This document shows, one piece after another, positions 34,803 to 46,100 of a stretch of 46,357 nt of DNA; the first letter of the stretch is position 1; the number at the start of each line of letters is the position of its first letter. This DNA is from an uncultured Gammaproteobacteria bacterium (GTDB taxonomy: Bacteria; Pseudomonadota; Gammaproteobacteria; Pseudomonadales; Ketobacteraceae), in assembly GCA_913063125.1 (NCBI GenBank), contig CAJXZM010000026.1, forward strand, positions 1-46,357. The letters are read 5' to 3'. The position numbers were made by a program, and so were the translations under genes. Under the pieces are notes generated by a model. It saw only the letters and a program-made list of their open reading frames with translations, was not told the DNA's origin and made no database searches.

Positions 34803-37800
34803 TTAGGGTGCTGCCACCTCAAATACATAAACGCCGGTTTCAGATTTTTCTCCATATATAACTAAATGTGTATCTTCAGCAAATGTTTCGGAAAAGACTA
34901 TACCATTGAATGAATAATAATCCCCCTGAAAGTCTCCACCAAGCGAACTAGGTATAATTGACCTATCTACCGACCACAGCCCTGTATCCGCACTCTCTTT
35001 CAACCAAAAAACCCCTTGTCCGACAGTAAACAGTATACGAGTGTCATTCTCCACAAAGTGTAGGGCTGAAACTGACCCAAAATATACTCCTTGGAACATG
35101 GGATCGGAAGAAGGGATTTCTTGTCGTAATGCAAGATTCCCACTCACACTATCCCTATCAAAAAGAACAAATCCTTTTGTACTAGGTATCACCAATAAGG
35201 TACCGGCATCATTGATTACTACCTGCCTAGGGAAATTCATAATACTTACGCCGTTATCATTATTGCTAATCATATAAGCCGGAGTCGCTCCCGATGTAGT
35301 ATTTAAGTCCATTGCGTAAACAGCCCCAAACGCTGGCATAAACATTTGCTTAGAATCAGGACTAAACGACGCCGCCCCCCAATTATTCCCTTTAATTGCA
35401 AATGCCGAATCACTAATAGACCCAAGATAAGAAAGCGAACCATTCTCCTCATCTCGTAAAAATATTCGTGCGGTTTCCCAAGTCCCAATGCTAACCACAA
35501 CAAACTGACCATCTGGTGACATCGCTATTTCACTCGCATTTACTAACCCTCCACTAAAAATCCCCTCAAGATTATCTAGCGCTTCACTGTATTCGCCTAT
35601 AAATAAGTACTGCTGAAGCGCTTCAGACCAACGATAATGATGAATAGAATGAACCTGTGACAGGTATTCGTGATGCAACTGGTAATAGTCATTTTTATCT
35701 ACTGCAAGCGCTACATATTGAGACGTATACGGGGGTTTCTCCTGTTGCCAAGAGCCTTGCGTTATTGGCTTGTCCGTTGACACCTCAACACTGTATTGTT
35801 TCAACGCTGAAGATGTACGGTTTCTGAGTGCTAATTGATTCCCATTAAGCAATTGCACACCATTTTTACCACTAGCGACATATCGAACATGCTCAAAACC
35901 ACCTTCACCACCTCGTATTCGCCCTTTGACGACAGCTTCACCATCTTTCCAATTAACAGTATAAAATGTCGTCGCGTATATGGAGTCTGAACGCATGACC
36001 AACAACTGTTGGCTTGGTTCATGCCATACTGCCTTGGAAACAGCAGGCTCAGATACCTGTAAAGCACCTGGTACGATATCTTTATAAATATATTCGTTAC
36101 TTTGTTCATCCAAGGTAAAACGCAACATATTTGGGCCTACAACAAAACTATTTGTTTCGGACATCGCCGTCATCCAGAAGGCGGTAAAGTTAGGCACATC
36201 ATTTTCATTTTTATTAATCGTTTGTTGCAAGGAAAGGGTTCCATCAGAAGCCAGCTCGTATACTTCTAATGTGTCGTACCCATTTGCAACAACAAACCTA
36301 TTATTCCCTAAGTGACTTATAGATTGTAACTGATTTACAGTATCAATCTTATCGACAAAAGCGAGCTCTTGAGTCGTACTGTTAACCGAATAGCTTTCAA
36401 GGCCCGATGTTTTTGACAGTACGACATGCGAATCCTCGTCCGAGAATTCAATACCCCAAATTCTATCTCCAGCCCCAGCAGACACTGTATTCGCTTGCCA
36501 AACCTCATCATTCAACGCCGAACTACTACGGGTATACAAGGTGGCGGAAAAACCATTTATTGACGCACACAGAATCTTTTCACCGGAAATTGACACTATC
36601 ATTTTATCGCAGGATGTTATCCCTATATCTTTATTAAAACTTAACTCTCCCGTTTCCACATCACGCACGTATTCCAACAAATCTAAAGACCCCAAATAAA
36701 GTCTATCTCCTGTTGAATTATACCTTGCGATACGTGAATATCCTTTTTCAATTGAGATACTCTTATCAAACTGGACATCACCAGTGACCGGATTTCTGCG
36801 ATATACCTGAAGCTCTTGAGTATCAGCAATCACTATTTGCTCTCCAGCGGGGCTTATTGCTATATCATAAGCCGAATCAGGCACTCGAATACCATTTTGC
36901 CCGTCAGTAACGTGAGAAACCAATCGCGGATACGTTATGACTGATTTGGCATAACCGCGAACATCAAACCAACCCTGAGCTACATCGCTTGCAGTCTTAA
37001 CTATTAGCCTACCTGAATAACCACCATCAGCCGGTGGAGAAAACTGTAACTGATAGTTTTTCTCTGAAGCAGGCCCAATTACATCTCCCGCATTAAAATC
37101 AGGTACGCTGAAGCTATCCGGAAGAATGATATTCTCAAGGCTCACAACACTATCCCCTGGATTTTTAATGGTAAAGGTCATGCTCTGTGTGCTCGACGTT
37201 AGCACATCGCCAAAATCCAAAGACTGCTCCACTTCCAACCCTGAATTTCCTTGTCGATAGGGGTAAGCATATGCAATATCTGATAGCGCCGAAGATACAC
37301 TTGATTTGTATGCTTCGACAGCGTAAAAGTACATGCGGTTATTATAGAGATTGGTAATATTACTGTTCGGTTGCGACACATCTCCAATTAACAGAGCCCC
37401 TTCCTTCTTAAAGTGCAGCCCTACTCCACGATAAACCCTATAGCCATCGGCAGTGGTGACAGGATCCCAAGTCAGACTCACTTCACCATCCCCCCCTGTC
37501 GCAATAACATTGATAGGAGAAGAAATCTTTGCATCATAACCAACGTCATTTAATACGATTTCTGTACTTTCCTGCGTTGACGTTGCATTATTTACATCCG
37601 ACAAAATCAAATGAAAGCTCTCTTCACCTTCCTCTAGGGTATCGCTATAAATTGGCACAACAATCGTAACTACTAGTTCCCCCGCTCGGATAACCAAACT
37701 CCCCTGTAACGCACCAAAATCCAAACCAGCCTTTGCTAGATCACCTTCAAGAGCAAGTAGTTGATAATCAAAGGACACGTCTTCTACAGCGGTACTGTCT

Positions 37801-39902
37801 AACTGAAAACTCACTAATAAAAATGAATCACCAGCCTCTGCCTCTTCAGCATCTCCCAGACTAACAGTCAATTGTGGTAATTTATCGCATGCAACGGTGT
37901 CTCCCGCTGGCTGACTGGTTAACGGACAGGTATCGACATTATCTGCTAACGAATCGTTGTCACTATCTTGAAGCCATGGATAAGTTGCACTTTCCAGCGG
38001 AGTGTTAATTTCATCCACATTTAACAGCGTATCGCCATCACTGTCTGCATCTGCTTGTGATAAACCTGGTGTAGCTTGCACCTGTGCTAGGCCTTCGAAA
38101 AACAACATGAGTCGGGGCAAGTAACGTTCATTAACTAGAGTTGATAAATATTGCTGGATCTGGTGTGTCATATCACCAGGCTGGTCTACTAAGCTCTCAA
38201 TTTTATCGGAAATTAATGTCTTTAAATTCAGTAAATCACCTGCCGATATAAGCATAACAATATCTTGCGCCACATCTGCAAGTGAACGATTCTCACGTAA
38301 CGACAATGTGTCTGTGAATTGGCGAATGGACTGTTGCTGATCCGTACTGAGTACACGAAAGTCAACGACACCATCAACACCCTGTAAACTCAATTCTTGC
38401 TGAATTAGTGACTGCAATACATCTACATACAAGCCTCCCTCTAATGTAAGCGTGTCATTCTTTGAAACAACAAGGTTCCCTTTTAGGTGTTCGATATATA
38501 GCTGCTTCCATTCCTTTGCTGACTCCCAACTCTCAAACGGTGTAAACGAGATCGGTGTTACATCAGACGCCCCTGCATACAGATGACGGTAATGGTGCCG
38601 TTGCAACGCAATCTCACCATCAATCAGTAATTCAACATCAGCTGTAATATCCACTATCTGCATTGTTGAAGCTGAAGTTCTGAATCGGATTTTTTGCTCA
38701 GCATCTCGAAGCGAAACAAATGCGTTGTACTTTAGTCGGGAAGGTATATCACTACTCTCTACATTTGCCCAAACCAACTGGCTATCTTTCAGTAAAGCAT
38801 CAGAGTCATACAATGAATCTCCGAAAATATTATGGCTATCAACTGTGCCATTCCAAACATGACTGTCTACAGCCCCCTCTCTTGTGAGATCGAGTATATA
38901 TTCCACTGAATAAAGCCGAGCTGCAACTGGGTGATCCTTAAACGATTGTAATCGATTTCGGTATTGCTCTGTATCCATTTGAGGCGCAGGTTCAGCAGAA
39001 CCGTTGGTCGCAAGAGCAGTGACTTTATCTTCTGGATTGGTGCCGCGCCACGTCTCATCAATATCACTCCAACCGTCCATGTCCGTATCTAAGGGGATCT
39101 CTTCAGTGTCGCCACTCTCAGACCGTAACCATTGATCAAAATCAGCCCAACCATCCCCATTGCTATCTTGTTGCCAATTACTTTCTAGCGGGTCTAAACC
39201 AACCGCCAACTCTACTACATCGGGAAGGCCATCATTGTCCGTATCCCTTCGTTCTCCATCTGGGTGCTCTATTGTTAATGTATATGTTTCATTTAATTGG
39301 CCTAAGGTTTCTTCCCCTCCCACTTTTAACCCGGTGAGAGTCGATTCAACCGCTGTATCACCCTGTTTATAAACGTAGAACGAATCTGTCAAACGGCCAT
39401 TCTCGCTAATAGAGGTTTCAGCAAACTGAACAACCCGCTTATCTTCACCTTCAACCGTTGTGCTTAAGGTTATTACCTTATATTTAGTCAATAAAGCTGC
39501 GTCCACAGACATACTGACTCGAATCGTTTCTTTGTACTCACCGCCACCAGGGAAAACGGACAAAGCCACTAAGCCACTATCCTCCCCCAAAACTAACTGT
39601 GCTTTTTTAAATCCGGCAAGACTTACTGGTGCTAAAGAGACGCTCCCTGGTGTTGAGCTGTTGATGACATTGTTAATTAACGCATGCTGGCCTTGATCTA
39701 ACACGTAATTTGCATCGGTAAATGTATCTAACCATTTACCGTGACTGTAGGAGCTCACATTACTGTGTTCATCTAACAGCCAGAGGTTGGCGTTATCGCC
39801 TTCAAAAACAGCACTAGCAACGCTTTCTTGCGAGAGTAACAGCTGCGGGAATAACAGTTGCGTGAGTAACATCAGGCTATACAACAAAATTCCTTGCTTC
39901 AT
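34803..39902 (-). CDS. Giant exported protein: TSP3-like calcium loops, Calx-beta, FnIII, ASH-like and beta-propeller regions
   Basis: A 1699-residue protein with a Sec signal peptide (about 1-25, MKQGILLYSLMLLTQLLF...). Calcium-loop repeats occur at about 219-280 (DTDNDGLPD, DSNGDGWAD, DTDMDGWSD) and 615-655 (DADSDGD, DSDNDSLAD). A Calx-beta domain (about 675-780) follows, with EEGEESFHLILSDVNNAT. Next come a fibronectin type III domain (about 795-875, VSLTWDPVTTADGYRVYRG), an ASH/choice-of-anchor-D-like domain (about 885-980, LDFGDVLTSSTQSMTFTIKN), and a long WD40/lactonase-like propeller region (about 995-1697, with repeats such as SISGEKILCAS and SPDGQFVVVSIG). It ends without an outer-membrane anchor. 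The gap to the preceding gene is one base, so it is translationally coupled. It is probably secreted or surface bound. Confidence 0.85.
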   Translation of the reverse strand: MKQGILLYSLMLLTQLLFPQLLLSQESVASAVFEGDNANLWLLDEHSNVSSYSHGKWLDTFTDANYVLDQGQHALINNVINSSTPGSVSLAPVSLAGFKKAQLVLGEDSGLVALSVFPGGGEYKETIRVSMSVDAALLTKYKVITLSTTVEGEDKRVVQFAETSISENGRLTDSFYVYKQGDTAVESTLTGLKVGGEETLGQLNETYTLTIEHPDGERRDTDNDGLPDVVELAVGLDPLESNWQQDSNGDGWADFDQWLRSESGDTEEIPLDTDMDGWSDIDETWRGTNPEDKVTALATNGSAEPAPQMDTEQYRNRLQSFKDHPVAARLYSVEYILDLTREGAVDSHVWNGTVDSHNIFGDSLYDSDALLKDSQLVWANVESSDIPSRLKYNAFVSLRDAEQKIRFRTSASTMQIVDITADVELLIDGEIALQRHHYRHLYAGASDVTPISFTPFESWESAKEWKQLYIEHLKGNLVVSKNDTLTLEGGLYVDVLQSLIQQELSLQGVDGVVDFRVLSTDQQQSIRQFTDTLSLRENRSLADVAQDIVMLISAGDLLNLKTLISDKIESLVDQPGDMTHQIQQYLSTLVNERYLPRLMLFFEGLAQVQATPGLSQADADSDGDTLLNVDEINTPLESATYPWLQDSDNDSLADNVDTCPLTSQPAGDTVACDKLPQLTVSLGDAEEAEAGDSFLLVSFQLDSTAVEDVSFDYQLLALEGDLAKAGLDFGALQGSLVIRAGELVVTIVVPIYSDTLEEGEESFHLILSDVNNATSTQESTEIVLNDVGYDAKISSPINVIATGGDGEVSLTWDPVTTADGYRVYRGVGLHFKKEGALLIGDVSQPNSNITNLYNNRMYFYAVEAYKSSVSSALSDIAYAYPYRQGNSGLEVEQSLDFGDVLTSSTQSMTFTIKNPGDSVVSLENIILPDSFSVPDFNAGDVIGPASEKNYQLQFSPPADGGYSGRLIVKTASDVAQGWFDVRGYAKSVITYPRLVSHVTDGQNGIRVPDSAYDIAISPAGEQIVIADTQELQVYRRNPVTGDVQFDKSISIEKGYSRIARYNSTGDRLYLGSLDLLEYVRDVETGELSFNKDIGITSCDKMIVSISGEKILCASINGFSATLYTRSSSALNDEVWQANTVSAGAGDRIWGIEFSDEDSHVVLSKTSGLESYSVNSTTQELAFVDKIDTVNQLQSISHLGNNRFVVANGYDTLEVYELASDGTLSLQQTINKNENDVPNFTAFWMTAMSETNSFVVGPNMLRFTLDEQSNEYIYKDIVPGALQVSEPAVSKAVWHEPSQQLLVMRSDSIYATTFYTVNWKDGEAVVKGRIRGGEGGFEHVRYVASGKNGVQLLNGNQLALRNRTSSALKQYSVEVSTDKPITQGSWQQEKPPYTSQYVALAVDKNDYYQLHHEYLSQVHSIHHYRWSEALQQYLFIGEYSEALDNLEGIFSGGLVNASEIAMSPDGQFVVVSIGTWETARIFLRDEENGSLSYLGSISDSAFAIKGNNWGAASFSPDSKQMFMPAFGAVYAMDLNTTSGATPAYMISNNDNGVSIMNFPRQVVINDAGTLLVIPSTKGFVLFDRDSVSGNLALRQEIPSSDPMFQGVYFGSVSALHFVENDTRILFTVGQGVFWLKESADTGLWSVDRSIIPSSLGGDFQGDYYSFNGIVFSETFAEDTHLVIYGEKSETGVYVFEVAAP

Positions 39903-39903
39903 T

Positions 39904-42900
39904 TTACTCTCCTCCTATGGGGCCTGGGCTTACCCAATCAGACAAACGCCATGATTCAATTGCATGCTTATCCGTGAACGTCACCATCTGATACCGATAA
40001 TCATAACCTCTGATATAAGGGTAATAATCGCGATAAGCCAACTGCCATTCACTACCGTAAATATCTTCACTATAACTATGGCGATAAAGTACAAAATTAT
40101 CGTCCGATAAGTAATACCGCAATGAACTACCAAGCTTTGCAGATGCGGTCCACTTAATTTCAGTTTTTAATGGGCTCACTTGAACCCAAGTACCTTTGCT
40201 TCCATCTGGACTTCTACCTTGTCGATAGAGAATAAATGGCAATGCTAACGGGTTCTCTATACGGGCTTTTCCCGCAAGGCTACAGTGGAATTCCGATAAA
40301 AACAACCCGCTAAACACAACTGCCCCAGTCGCTCCATCCGATACATATTGGCACATACCATCATCTGCATTAAACAGCCCCTGACGTGCGGCAAAATGAA
40401 TTAGCACTGCGAGTTTATCCTGCTCTTGACCTTGCTGGTCGGACACGTAATCTCTGGCTAACTCTACTTTGAGGGGGGCACCGGCTGGCAACGGCGATAT
40501 TTTTGGCCAGGGTAAATAAGAAACCTCATCAGGACCAGAGGCGCGACGGGTTTTACATAAACTGCCACTCCATCCTGAAAATCGAGCGGACTGCCCTTCT
40601 ATTTGTGCCCCAACGGAAAGGCCACGAACACACCACTGATCACGGCTCGTCAGCAATTCATTGATCACCGCCGTTTTGTCATTAAAAACACGTCCTGACT
40701 CTAACCCTTCATTTGCAAAAGTCAGGATCTGTGTATCAGTGCTATCAATATCAGAGCTTATTTCAATTAGAGTTGAAGCGGTTAGCTGTAATGGCGTTCT
40801 CCAACTAAAGGTAAGGCTTTCTAATGCAGTACTTAACGATAACATTTGTGGCGGGCTAATCGGGTCATCAACACCCACTACCGTACACGGTAACGCTACT
40901 GAAGAAGAGATATTACTACTCTCGTCGCGCGCTACTGCCGTTCCACACGCAAACCCATTCTCAACAACAATTTCTAAATATCCCGGTGTGTCCGTACCAC
41001 ATGAAGTGTGCGTTAACGTTCGTTGGCCCGCAATCGTGTCGTGGTACTCTAAACAAGCACCAATTTCTCCTGTGCTAATGCCTACCGTTACTGGGCCGTC
41101 CGTTACCTCCCCCTCTCCTAATGGTAGGTTTTCACTACAGGTTGTTTCTGATAATTGCCAAGATCCCGATTTACACAAATCCATATCTGCCGGAATATCA
41201 GCAACACAGTATGCGTTTTTATAACTGCCATTCTTTTTATCCTTTGTATAAACTAACTGTCTGAGCTGTGACTGGGCATCACGTGCACCCCAGAAACCAT
41301 CAATTTGCCCCGGCTGCAAACACAAACTTGAAACATCAGATCCAAAATTAATTGGAGTCATTGCACCTGATTGCTGATCACCCTCAACCAAGACAATGCT
41401 ATGCCCACCAATGGTATCGGTAAACTGCCAGCTTTCTTGTGACTTATCCAAGGCTTCGACCTGACAACATTGAGTACTTACCGTACGAGTTACCTCGACG
41501 GTAGGGGATGCTGGTGCAGTTAGATCTGGAACAAGAACTCGAATAGGGCGACTCGGAAGGCTGTATTTCCCATCCGCCGTATAACTGGAAATGCGATACC
41601 AATAATAAGAACCTGTTTCCAGCACAGGACTTTGATCGGAAAACACCTGCCTGGAACGTAGTCCCTGCTGCACATGGATATCTGCATTATCTATAGCATA
41701 ACTGACTGCGCCGTCAGGTTGAGCTAATGCATCACATTGACTTTGCTCTGCATATTCAACCGCATCAGATACGCCGTCACCGTCACGGTCCTTAAAACCT
41801 CTAGCTTCTGCAAAAGAATTAAAACGATATAATTGGTAATTAATAACATCAGCACGAGCCGTAAATGCCTGATCACATTGTAGATCGCCATCAGTGGAAA
41901 TGTACTCGATAATCCCCGTCTGTACCGCTTCTGTTGCATTACAAATGGTCAAATCCGGTTTGCTTGCAATGTAATTCTCTACATTCACACTATCCCACGC
42001 CAAACGAACACCTCCATCCGGCAATGGCAAATAACCACTATCTATATTCCAAGGAGTTACTGGCGGTAAAGCATGCGGTACCTGCACAACCACATGTACT
42101 GACGGGCCATAGTGGCCAGAAAAATCCCTGCCCACAACGTAATAGGTTCTACGATCACCAGGTTTTAACCCTGCCAAAGACAGCTTATCCCGGGCCTCAA
42201 CAAATTCGGGGTTATCCGTACCATCACCGTCTAACATTAATAATGTACTGTTGACACGCTCCAGCCCATCGAAAACAACCTCACCTCGCCCACCATGCGG
42301 AGAGATTTTTGCCTCCATTGCAAAATCACGTGCAACCGGGTTATTTCCTGAATCAACAATTGTACGGTAAATTTCGTAACCCGCGAGCTGAATATTGTTT
42401 GAAGCTCTATCCGTTACCGTTTCCCCTGCTGCTAGCCAGTCCAATGCAACTGTATAGTGATCCTTTGTAGAATCGCAACTATCCGCTATCGGGAGTTGTC
42501 GCAAATCTCGTACGGGTAAGACTCCGTGTTGCATACTGGTGTCCACCAATGTCCTGCCAATTAATGCTGACTTGTCAGTGAGTGAAACAGCGTATAGGGA
42601 GTAAGTATATTTTTTCCCCAACTCAACATCCCGATCCAGATAAGCTCGATTACGAACCCGTGCGATATCAAAATTTTGTCGTGACGCAAAGTGTGGCCAA
42701 AACACATCACCTTCAAGCCGTTTCAATAACTCTGGCGCATAGAGGTTGACGTCAAAATCTTGTGCATCATTGTCTTCTCCTAATTCTGCTTGCTGCAGCT
42801 CCGACAATGATAACTCTTTTAACATTGTAACCAACTGCAACAGACGCTGCTGCTGACCAGGCTCTGAAAACAACTGATAAATTTCAGCTTCAGAACGGCT

Positions 42901-43143
42901 ACCCTCTACTAACCACTGCCCCAACACAGCCCCGTCACGCTCTAAACGAATGGACTGAACATCTTCAGGGAATTTGCCTTCTAAGATATCCCATCGAAGA
43001 TACACCACCCGTTGGTTTTGTCCCTGAACTGAAGCACCACCTTCCGGCCCAGACTTAGCAATAAAATAAAACTGGCCGCTTGCTGATGCCAACGACGAAA
43101 AGAAAAATACAACAAAAGATATAATTAACGTTAATCTATTCAT
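39904..43143 (-). CDS. Large exported protein with FnIII-like modules and an EF-hand-like loop
   Basis: A 1079-residue protein with a signal peptide (MNRLTLIISFVVFFFSSLASA). Several fibronectin-III-like pieces are visible: TVALDWLAAGE...YEIYRTIVDSG, GGVRLAWDSV...NYQLYRFNSF, GSYYWYRISSYTADGKYSLP, TFSWRTPLQLTASTLIEISS. A DRDGDGVSD calcium-like loop interrupts one of them (about 450). A Cys-rich middle region (about 590-760) suggests disulfides in an oxidising compartment. It has no transmembrane or anchor region. The start codon is 11 bp after the stop of the upstream giant gene, and its stop is one base before the next, so the three giants form one transcript. The function is unknown; adhesion or matrix roles are guesses. 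Confidence 0.8.
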   Translation of the reverse strand: MNRLTLIISFVVFFFSSLASASGQFYFIAKSGPEGGASVQGQNQRVVYLRWDILEGKFPEDVQSIRLERDGAVLGQWLVEGSRSEAEIYQLFSEPGQQQRLLQLVTMLKELSLSELQQAELGEDNDAQDFDVNLYAPELLKRLEGDVFWPHFASRQNFDIARVRNRAYLDRDVELGKKYTYSLYAVSLTDKSALIGRTLVDTSMQHGVLPVRDLRQLPIADSCDSTKDHYTVALDWLAAGETVTDRASNNIQLAGYEIYRTIVDSGNNPVARDFAMEAKISPHGGRGEVVFDGLERVNSTLLMLDGDGTDNPEFVEARDKLSLAGLKPGDRRTYYVVGRDFSGHYGPSVHVVVQVPHALPPVTPWNIDSGYLPLPDGGVRLAWDSVNVENYIASKPDLTICNATEAVQTGIIEYISTDGDLQCDQAFTARADVINYQLYRFNSFAEARGFKDRDGDGVSDAVEYAEQSQCDALAQPDGAVSYAIDNADIHVQQGLRSRQVFSDQSPVLETGSYYWYRISSYTADGKYSLPSRPIRVLVPDLTAPASPTVEVTRTVSTQCCQVEALDKSQESWQFTDTIGGHSIVLVEGDQQSGAMTPINFGSDVSSLCLQPGQIDGFWGARDAQSQLRQLVYTKDKKNGSYKNAYCVADIPADMDLCKSGSWQLSETTCSENLPLGEGEVTDGPVTVGISTGEIGACLEYHDTIAGQRTLTHTSCGTDTPGYLEIVVENGFACGTAVARDESSNISSSVALPCTVVGVDDPISPPQMLSLSTALESLTFSWRTPLQLTASTLIEISSDIDSTDTQILTFANEGLESGRVFNDKTAVINELLTSRDQWCVRGLSVGAQIEGQSARFSGWSGSLCKTRRASGPDEVSYLPWPKISPLPAGAPLKVELARDYVSDQQGQEQDKLAVLIHFAARQGLFNADDGMCQYVSDGATGAVVFSGLFLSEFHCSLAGKARIENPLALPFILYRQGRSPDGSKGTWVQVSPLKTEIKWTASAKLGSSLRYYLSDDNFVLYRHSYSEDIYGSEWQLAYRDYYPYIRGYDYRYQMVTFTDKHAIESWRLSDWVSPGPIGGE

Positions 43144-43154
43144 GCTACCAATCC

Positions 43155-46100
43155 CTAGTGAATGCCTGAAGGCGTATCGACATCAGCATGCCATTTATTA
43201 TTTTGGTATCTTACGTTAGCGGACACATCCGCCGTTCCACACCAATCATCTCCACGAGAACGCCCCGCGCTGGTCCAGGTACCACGATCACAATCAAACC
43301 CCGCACCACCCACGACAAACGCCTGTCCTGCATAAAACAATTCCTTATTCGTATTAAAAGAAGCGGTAGTATCAACTTGCCCACGCACCGAGCCTAAGCA
43401 AGCAATCGTACCCAAAGCTCCACCTCCAATAATCCCCCCTACACCCACTGTTGGTTCAGCAGTAACCCAAGCTCCTGCACTTCCTCTAAAGGAAACATCC
43501 AAAGCACAACCCCCACTTAAAAATGGTGCTGTTAATTCACCGCGTAAATACAAGCCAAGGAACGGGTCTCCGCTAAATGGTAAAATATTTGCTGAGGCCG
43601 GATCAATGCGTGTGATATTCGTGTCGTTACAAGTACGACCCACAAACATATTTAACCCCATCGACGCACCATCAAAAGCTCCCAAACCACCCACACCGAG
43701 GTAAATTTCCGAAGCGCCGATAGAAGCATCAAAATTAAATTGATATAACGTAAACGACTGATATTCTGTAGGCTTACTTAAACTGATACCACCTCCAATT
43801 CCTGTCGGCAAATAGGCGGTAGGGCCATCATCTTCAGACAAGACAAAGTGCAATCCAATCTCATCAAATACGGTACTGGTTCCTAAAATATTCGCTTCCA
43901 CATCAAAAGCGGTAATATTCACGTCGAATCCATTATCCCCTTCTCCCGCATTACATGGAGCATCATCACCACCTCCCTGAAAAGCCAAAACATCCAGCGC
44001 TGCATTAAAACTTGGCCCTTCTATATCAGACACCGCTGCCTGCATTTGCCAATTCGCATCCAGGTGAATTTGGCTCATTCCAGAATTATTAAAGCGAGCA
44101 AAGCCATCAATACCTCCTGTCGCCAAGGGTATATTTGGCATAACACCATTGGCTGCATTAAGTAGGTCAGCCGCTTCTGGCAACGCTGCTGTTAGCGCTT
44201 TTTTTACCACCCCATTGATTTGGTCAGTCAAACGTAAACTTAGCTGGGATAGCTCATCTACATATGGCCGGGTAAACTGCTGTACGTTGCTAGCAATAGC
44301 TTGCATAGCGGCCGTTTCCATAATTTTATCTGTCAAAAAACGTTGCAATTGCTGTGATGTAAATTGCCCAGCAACTAACCCCACTTGCATTTGACTTTCT
44401 ACACTGGACGTTAGCGTTGCACTATATTGCTGAATGATGTTTTCTAGCGGAGCGTAGGCCGAAGTAGCAAAATCTAAATCCCCACTATCGGGTTCTGCAT
44501 ACAGTGCATTAATTACCCATGGAAACCCCTGCTGCTGAGTTAGGCGAAGTAGATTTTCATTAGTGTCATTAATAATAGCCGTAGCGGAAAATGATTCCCC
44601 TGCGCCCCCGGCAGATGACGCCTCCACCAACTCTATAACCAGGCCACCCAATACACTTTCTAGAACACCGGTATAAACGTTTAGATAATCAAGGTTCCCT
44701 GCAACAAGCCCCCCGCTGTATGAAACAACAAGCTGTATTTGCTGCAACCGAGCATCCAGTCCATCTAATTGCTCAAGGACGCCTGTACCCTGCTCATTTG
44801 TCAGCAAATAACGCTCTACTTCAAGCTGAAAACTCTCACTGCTTTCTCCGCAAACAGAGGCCTGCAATGAAGAGACACCCTCTTCCCAATTAATAGATAA
44901 ACCATCAGCTAAGGATCGAATCCGCCCCTCCCCTTGCTCAAAAAGAGATAAACTACCCGGTGCCAACGCGGCCAAACTCGATAACCCTGGGGCTATATTT
45001 AATTCAGATAATTTTTCCATCAACCCTGTAACATTGCTACTAAAGGCTAAAAAAGGCTCCAAATGTAAACCTTGCCCCTGAGTTAACGTTCCGTTCACAC
45101 AGGCGTTCACATCAACATCTAACATTGCGGTTAAACTACCTGAAGTACCTGTCAATCGATTTAATGTGTCTTTCAAAACCTGGATATTCTCTCCCGACCT
45201 GCTCAACAACAATTCTGTTTGATCAGATTGACCAACGAGAATACGAGATAGCTCTACATTACTTATCGTAAAATTTGGTAAGACGACATTTTTAACATTC
45301 ACTACATTCTGAATAACAAGATTGAGATAGGCCATTTTTAGAGAAGGGTCAGTTTCCCTATCTACCGACAGCATTGCATTATGAATACCAGCCATACCCG
45401 CTTGTAACTCTGACGCCCAACGCTGATGACTGGAAAATCCTTGTAATAAATCAGCATTTACTACCGCTGACAGCTGGTTAGGAATACTATTGATCGCAGT
45501 CAATGATTCCGCCAGTTGTGCGACATCCTCTCCTGCCACTTGATCAATCAACGCCTCAACCTGATCTTTCATTGCGGACTCTATCGCCGCCCCAGATAGC
45601 CGATTAATGGTGTCTAAAGGATACTGAAGCGGCGCTAGCAACGTTTGTAAATCCACACCCCCTATACCTACACTTTGCAAATACGAACCTAAACGCTCAA
45701 TACTACCTGCACTACCCAAATCCAAACTCATGGGAAGCTCTTTTACCTTCGCTATATCCGCCGACAAACCAAAACTCAACATAGAATCATCGGGACGAAT
45801 AAAATCAATTCCTGCTCCAGCTTCTAACACAACGAGATCGGACTTTTGATAACGCCCAATGAGTGTTGGCGGTGTAGCAGAGTCACCCGAGGTATAATAA
45901 ACGGGTAAATCAAACCCAAAACTGTTGCCCCACTGCCGCTTCGCTGACACGTCATAGAATGAATTATCCGCAAGATTGAACGCTGCATTTTCCACGGTAT
46001 CCCCTGCATCAATAACACCTCCCCCCGTAACGACCGAAGGCTCAGCACCATTACTGCCGTTACGTAATCGGATATCCACCGAGGGCGACTGCCAAAAATA

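Noticed and set aside
40661..41224. 187-codon open frame on the plus strand
   Set aside because: It lies antisense within the FnIII-like giant gene, whose signal peptide and domains are clear; no independent support.
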